Assembly: GCA_910584955.1 (NCBI GenBank)
Contig: CAJUDC010000114.1
Coordinates: 1-8,674 of the forward strand
Reading direction: 5' to 3'
Source: an uncultured Paraprevotella sp.
GTDB lineage: Bacteria; Bacteroidota; Bacteroidia; Bacteroidales; Bacteroidaceae
Length of the DNA stretch: 8,674 nt
Shown here one piece after another: positions 4,948-8,674 of the stretch. Positions within the stretch are counted from its first letter, which is position 1. Each line of letters opens with the position of its first letter. Position numbers and translations under genes: made by a program. Below the pieces are notes generated by a model. It searched no databases. It saw only the letters and a program-made list of their open reading frames with translations, and was not told the DNA's origin.

Positions 4948-7149
4948 ATGATAGACAAAGCTACCGTCGACCGCATACTGGATGCCGCACAGATCGTGGA
5001 CGTGGTGTCGGACTTCGTTACACTGAAACGAGCCGGGGCCAACTACAAAGGATTGTGCCCTTTCCACGATGACCGTACTCCTTCGTTCGTAGTGTCGCCG
5101 TCCAAAGGGCTCTGCAAATGCTTTGCTTGCGGAGCAGGAGGCAACGCCGTGCATTTCATCATGAAACACGAACAGCTCAGCTATCCCGACGCTTTGCGGT
5201 ATCTGGCCCGCAAATACAACATCGAAATCAAGGAAAGGGAGCTGAGCGAGGAAGAACAGCTGGCACAAAACGAACGGGAGAGCATGTTCATCGTCAACGA
5301 ATGGGCACGAGACTACTTCCAACAGCAGCTCTACGACACGGTAGACGGTCGGGCCATCGGTATGGCTTACTTCCGGTCGCGCGGTTTTCGCGACGACATC
5401 ATCCGTAAATTCCAATTAGGGTATTGTCCCGCCGGATGGGATACATGTGCCCGCGAGGCGCTGTCCAAAGGATATAAGGAAGAGTATCTGCTGAAGACCG
5501 GCTTGTGCTTTAAACGCGAAAACGGACGGCTACAGGACCGCTTCCAGGGGCGCGTCATCTTCCCCGTACATACCCTGAGTGGAAAAATCGTGGCCTTCGG
5601 CGGACGCGTACTGGATGCGGCCACCAAAGGCGTGAATGTGAAATACCAGAACTCGCCCGAATCGGCCATATATTCAAAGAAAAAGGAACTCTACGGTCTG
5701 TATCTGGCCAAACAGGCCATTGTGAAGCACGACCTGTGCTTCCTGGTAGAAGGATATACGGACGTGATTTCCATGCACCAGTCGGGCGTGGAGAACGTAG
5801 TGTCTTCTTCCGGTACGGCTCTCACCAACGAACAGATACGGATGATCCACCGCTTTACCGAAAACATCACCGTGCTTTACGACGGCGACGCAGCCGGTAT
5901 CAAGGCGTCCGAACGAGGCATAGACATGCTGTTGGCGGAAGGGATGAACGTAAAGTTGCTCCTGCTTCCCGACGGCGACGACCCGGACAGCTTCGCACGG
6001 AAACACAACGCCACGGAATATCAGACGTATCTGCACGACAATCAGGTGGATTTCATCAAGTTCAAAACGAACCTGTTGCTCAAGGAAGCACAAGGCGATC
6101 CCATCAAACTGTCGCGACTGGTGAACAATATCGTGCAAAGTATTGCCGTGATCCCCGACGAGATAACCCGTTCCATCTATACGCGCGAGACGGCATCGAT
6201 GCTGGCTATGGAGGAACGGCTGCTGGTATCGGCAGTGGGGAAACAGGTCGTCAGGCTGCGCGAAGAGAAAAAGAAACAGCAAAATAACGAAAAGGCGCGA
6301 CAATCACGACAGGCTTCCCTCCTCCCCGCCGTTCCGGGAGGGGGCGCACCGTTGCCGCCATTACCCGAGGAACAAGCACATACGGAGGCGCCTCCCGCAC
6401 TGCCCGATCAGGCAGCCTGGGTGCCGCCCACCGACGAGAACCTTTTAGGTAACGAAGCCCATATACCGGCCGATATTCCACCGGTAGACGGCGTGCCCGA
6501 GGCCGGCCTTGTCCCCGAAGGGCCGATCGGACCCGCCGGCGACGCAAACCATTCCACGCTGACGTATATACCACGCGAGGGGGCGGAAGCCATGCTCTTT
6601 TACCAAAAGGAGCTGTTGCTGGTACAGGTACTGATACGTTACGGCGACCGGGTGATGTGCAACATAGAAGACGAAGCAGGGAATGAAAAGCCGCTTCGGA
6701 CAGCGGAATACATACACTTCGCCCTGGCAGAAGACAATCTGGAATTTCACAATCCGTTGCACCAACAGATTCTCAAAGAAGCCACAGAACATATAAACGA
6801 GGAACGGTTCGACAGCGAACGGTATTTTCTGAACCATCCCGATACGACGGTCAGCAGTCTGGCCTTTGCCCTAAGCACCGACAAGGAACAACTGAGCAAA
6901 TACCATTACAAGAATCAGAAGATACAAACAGACGAAGAGCGCCTCATGGAATTGGTGCCCCATCTGATGAGTGATTTCAAGCTGGCCATTGTAGACGAAG
7001 AGCTCAAGCAGATTCTGCTACAACTACGTAACCCTTCGGTGCTGACAGACAAAGAAAACTATCTGGCCTTGATGAAACGCTATAAGGAGGTAAAAGAGAT
7101 TGAGAGTGCCTTGGCGCGCGACCGGGGCGACCGGGTGGTAACCCAATAA
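4948..7149 (+). CDS. dnaG: DNA primase DnaG
   Basis: A 733-residue primase that synthesises RNA primers at the replication fork and works with the replicative helicase DnaB. Residues 1-100 form the CHC2 zinc-binding domain with ligands Cys37, His40, Cys58 and Cys61 (CPFH, then CFAC), the same spacing as in E. coli DnaG. The polymerase core spans about 110-440. Its basic template-binding part includes FQGRVIFPVHTLSGKIVAFG (199-218) and the YQNSPES stretch at 233-239. The Toprim metal site includes LVEGYTDV (Glu268), YDGDAAGIKAS (Asp312, Asp314) and DGDDPDSF (342-349). Residues about 455-536 are a Pro/Ala/Gly-rich, probably disordered linker, which explains a length above the usual 580-660. Residues about 540-733 are mostly helical and should be the helicase-interaction domain, although this part is poorly conserved. 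It sits 6 nt after yjbQ and converges on folE. Confidence 0.97.
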   Translation: MIDKATVDRILDAAQIVDVVSDFVTLKRAGANYKGLCPFHDDRTPSFVVSPSKGLCKCFACGAGGNAVHFIMKHEQLSYPDALRYLARKYNIEIKERELSEEEQLAQNERESMFIVNEWARDYFQQQLYDTVDGRAIGMAYFRSRGFRDDIIRKFQLGYCPAGWDTCAREALSKGYKEEYLLKTGLCFKRENGRLQDRFQGRVIFPVHTLSGKIVAFGGRVLDAATKGVNVKYQNSPESAIYSKKKELYGLYLAKQAIVKHDLCFLVEGYTDVISMHQSGVENVVSSSGTALTNEQIRMIHRFTENITVLYDGDAAGIKASERGIDMLLAEGMNVKLLLLPDGDDPDSFARKHNATEYQTYLHDNQVDFIKFKTNLLLKEAQGDPIKLSRLVNNIVQSIAVIPDEITRSIYTRETASMLAMEERLLVSAVGKQVVRLREEKKKQQNNEKARQSRQASLLPAVPGGGAPLPPLPEEQAHTEAPPALPDQAAWVPPTDENLLGNEAHIPADIPPVDGVPEAGLVPEGPIGPAGDANHSTLTYIPREGAEAMLFYQKELLLVQVLIRYGDRVMCNIEDEAGNEKPLRTAEYIHFALAEDNLEFHNPLHQQILKEATEHINEERFDSERYFLNHPDTTVSSLAFALSTDKEQLSKYHYKNQKIQTDEERLMELVPHLMSDFKLAIVDEELKQILLQLRNPSVLTDKENYLALMKRYKEVKEIESALARDRGDRVVTQ

Positions 7150-7180
7150 TCCGAACCGCTCCACATGTCTGCGGTTCGGA
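7150..7180. terminator. Perfect 10-bp hairpin between convergent dnaG and folE
   Basis: TCCGAACCGC (7150-7159) is the exact reverse complement of 7171-7180, with an 11-nt loop that contains the palindrome ACATGT (7163-7168). It begins directly after the dnaG stop codon (7147-7149) and ends 18 nt before the folE stop, so it is placed to serve both convergent transcripts. Neither strand carries a run of T after the stem, so it is not a textbook intrinsic terminator. It may instead mark 3' ends or block processing by exonucleases. Confidence 0.55.
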
Positions 7181-7198
7181 CAGGATTCAAACAGGCGT

Positions 7199-7780
7199 TT
7201 ACAAAGCCCTGCCGTGAATCAGATTAAGAAATTCCTCGCGCGTCTTGGCCTGATTGAAAGCCCCCGTAAAATCACTTGTTGTCGTAACGGAGTTCTGCTT
7301 TTCCACACCGCGCATCTGCATGCACATGTGTCGGGCTTCGACCACCACCATCACGCCCAGCGGATTCAAGGCTTCCTGAATACACTCCTTTATCTGCAAC
7401 GTCATGCGTTCCTGCACTTGCAGGCGGTGGGAGTAAGAATCCACTACACGGGCTATTTTGCTTAAACCGGTAATATAACCGTTGGGGATATAGGCAACAT
7501 GCACTTTCCCGTAGAAAGGAAGCATATGGTGTTCACAGAGGGAAAAGAAATCGATGTCCTTCACAATCACCATGTGCCGATAATCTTCCTTGAACTTGGC
7601 CGAGTTGAGAATGGCATGAGGATCTTCACCATAACCACGCGTCAGCGTCAGCATGGCTTTGGCTACCCGCTCCGGCGTTTTGACCAATCCTTCCCGTCCG
7701 GCATCTTCCCCCAGCAATCCGAGAATCTCCCTGTAATGCTCCTGTAAGGCTTGCTGATTATTCATCTGTTCTGCTTCCAT
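7199..7780 (-). CDS. folE: GTP cyclohydrolase I (type IA)
   Basis: Converts GTP to 7,8-dihydroneopterin triphosphate plus formate, the first step of folate synthesis; the product can also feed queuosine synthesis. Counting from the chosen ATG it has 193 residues. The zinc ligands are Cys82 and His85 (in LCEHHMLPFYGKVHVAYIP) and Cys153 (in ARHMCMQMRGV), equivalent to E. coli Cys110, His113 and Cys181. Other family blocks are LVKTPERVAKAML (32-44), GLSKIARVVDSYSHRLQVQE (105-124) and the C-terminal TREEFLNLI (180-188). The frame is open four codons further upstream to a TTG (7792) overlapping the preceding stop as TTGA. I chose the first ATG (7780), 8 nt after the SPOR gene's TGA; another ATG at 7765 is possible. 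It is the last gene of a minus-strand cluster after the SPOR gene and converges on dnaG. Confidence 0.96.
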   Translation of the reverse strand: MEAEQMNNQQALQEHYREILGLLGEDAGREGLVKTPERVAKAMLTLTRGYGEDPHAILNSAKFKEDYRHMVIVKDIDFFSLCEHHMLPFYGKVHVAYIPNGYITGLSKIARVVDSYSHRLQVQERMTLQIKECIQEALNPLGVMVVVEARHMCMQMRGVEKQNSVTTTSDFTGAFNQAKTREEFLNLIHGRAL

Positions 7781-7788
7781 CTGCTTTA

Positions 7789-8349
7789 TCAATATTCCAT
7801 AACAATCTTGCTCTTCACGATCACGGCTTCGTTAAACTGCTTTGTCTCTTTGAGTTGCCGAAGCATCTCATTAGCCTCTTCATACGTCTTGAAGTCTCCT
7901 ACCCGACAAATCCAGCGCGGACTGTAAAAGTGCGTATAAACCGGAAGATCGGCGAAATAAGTCTTCACACGGTTTCCCACCCGGGTGGCTTCCTGGCGTG
8001 CATTACGCGAATTCCCGCCCGAATACACCTGAATACGGTAGCCGTTGGAGCGTGTCCGTACCTTGCTCACCTTGGTTCCCACCGTTTCGGCATCTTCCGA
8101 AACTATCGCGCCGGCATCCGTTTTCTGTCCGCCCGAAGCAGCCGACGTGCCGGAGGCATCTTTCGGATTCGCCATCTTCGAATGGCCGTTTCGTCCGTTT
8201 ACCAACTCTTCTATCACGGCGTCATGATGCAGAATGACAGTGCCTTCGCCGGTTGTTTTCCGCTTCAGATGGTCGGTGAATTTCTCTTGTGCCGCCATTC
8301 CCGTAGACAGGAAAAGACACAAGCTTCCTATAAGAATTTGCTTCGTCAT
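7789..8349 (-). CDS. Exported SPOR-domain protein, probable peptidoglycan binder
   Basis: A 186-residue protein with a signal peptide (MTKQ, hydrophobic 5-18, AA/Q cleavage near residue 20). Cys11 lies within the hydrophobic stretch without a lipobox, so a soluble periplasmic protein is likely. Residues 21-100 are polar and Ser/Gly/Ala-rich, probably a flexible linker. Residues about 101-182 form a SPOR domain: GYRIQVYSGG at the start, ARQEATRVGNRVK for the first helix, WICRVGDFKTYEEANEMLRQ for the central strand and second helix, and FNEAVIVKS at the end. SPOR domains bind glycan strands stripped of stem peptides, often at division sites. That role is expected here but not shown. The gene follows tpiA after a terminator-like hairpin and is followed by folE after 8 nt, suggesting co-transcription with folE; no functional tie between them is evident. 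Confidence 0.9.
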   Translation of the reverse strand: MTKQILIGSLCLFLSTGMAAQEKFTDHLKRKTTGEGTVILHHDAVIEELVNGRNGHSKMANPKDASGTSAASGGQKTDAGAIVSEDAETVGTKVSKVRTRSNGYRIQVYSGGNSRNARQEATRVGNRVKTYFADLPVYTHFYSPRWICRVGDFKTYEEANEMLRQLKETKQFNEAVIVKSKIVMEY

Positions 8350-8364
8350 AATCCGGTGTTTAGT

Positions 8365-8406
8365 AAAAAAAGACCGCCCCGACTGCTAACGGCAACCGGA
8401 GCGGCC
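8365..8406 (-). terminator. Intrinsic terminator after tpiA, immediately ahead of the SPOR gene
   Basis: On the minus strand GGCCGCTCCG (8406-8397) pairs with CGGGGCGGTC (8381-8372) over 10 bp with two G-U wobbles, enclosing a 15-nt loop, followed directly by seven T (8371-8365). This is a textbook rho-independent terminator 29 nt after the tpiA stop codon. Its T-run ends only 15 nt before the ATG of the SPOR gene, leaving no room for a promoter between them, so it may act as a partial terminator or attenuator for the downstream genes. Confidence 0.85.
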
Positions 8407-8435
8407 CGCGATATGATTACATTCAAAAACCTGTC

Positions 8436-8674
8436 TTATTTCCAGGCGTCGATAATGCCTTTGAAGTCGGCACATTTCAACGCCGCACCACCGATCAGAC
8501 CACCGTCTACATCGGGTTTCGCAAAGATTTCCTTGGCGTTCGACGGCTTGCAGCTACCACCGTAAAGGATGGATACGTTCTCGGCAGCCTCGGCGCCGAA
8601 TTTCTCGGCAATAGTAGCACGGATGAAAGCGTGCATCTCTTCGGCCTGCTCGGAAGTAGCGGTCTTACCGGTAC
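8436..8674 (-). CDS. tpiA: Triosephosphate isomerase, C-terminal part (5' end beyond the window)
   Basis: Interconverts dihydroxyacetone phosphate and glyceraldehyde 3-phosphate in glycolysis and gluconeogenesis, in the cytoplasm. Only the last 78 codons are visible; the frame runs open to the right edge. The first visible residues TGKTAT are the end of the flexible active-site loop 6. They are followed by the phosphate-binding segments SILYGGSCKPSNAKEIF and DVDGGLIGGAALK, and the protein ends in FKGIIDAWK. These are diagnostic for the family. The catalytic Glu just before loop 6 and the N-terminal Lys and His lie outside the window. The usual Val after YGGS is Cys here, a conservative position that does not suggest loss of function. 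A strong terminator follows the stop codon. Confidence 0.96.
   Translation of the reverse strand, partial: TGKTATSEQAEEMHAFIRATIAEKFGAEAAENVSILYGGSCKPSNAKEIFAKPDVDGGLIGGAALKCADFKGIIDAWK

Noticed and set aside
4420..5415. 331-codon minus-strand open frame across yjbQ and the start of dnaG
   Set aside because: It is antisense to two well-recognised genes, is His/Val/Phe-rich and lacks any domain.

Overview
The window looks like the chromosome of a member of the Bacteroidales (Bacteroides, Parabacteroides, Barnesiella or a relative). Three things point there: the gene families (a two-module GH43 enzyme beside a GH28/GH49-like beta-helix enzyme, a DnaG with a long linker, and a folE / SPOR-protein / tpiA cluster), weak or absent Shine-Dalgarno sequences, and a promoter element matching the Bacteroidetes -7 consensus TAnnTTTG. 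By eye the coding sequence is GC-richer than in many Bacteroides; no genus can be assigned from this evidence.

Layout. Positions 1-4197 hold two exported glycoside hydrolases on the minus strand: an 822-residue GH43 + beta-sandwich + GH43 protein (transcribed first) and a 476-residue right-handed beta-helix glycosidase. They are separated by 241 bp containing a short array of degenerate 21-bp repeats and a hairpin. A 330-bp divergent intergenic region (4198-4527) carries candidate promoters for both sides. Positions 4528-7149 hold a tight plus-strand pair: a YjbQ-family protein and DNA primase DnaG. Positions 7199-8674 hold a convergent minus-strand cluster: tpiA (5' part beyond the right edge), a small exported SPOR-domain protein, and folE. 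Perfect or near-perfect hairpins lie at the gene ends at 1-28, 7150-7180 and 8365-8406.

How the genes work together. The two hydrolases probably act outside the cytoplasm on plant or other complex glycans, with the GH43 modules removing arabinose- or xylose-type residues and the beta-helix enzyme cutting a backbone. No SusC/SusD pair or sensor-regulator is visible, so this may be the edge of a polysaccharide utilisation locus or a stand-alone enzyme pair. The right half is housekeeping: DNA replication priming, glycolysis, folate/pteridine synthesis and peptidoglycan binding. No mobile element, CRISPR array, tRNA or rRNA was recognised. The strongest unexplained signal is the 21-bp repeat array at 1579-1662. 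I did not find a convincing new multi-gene system.
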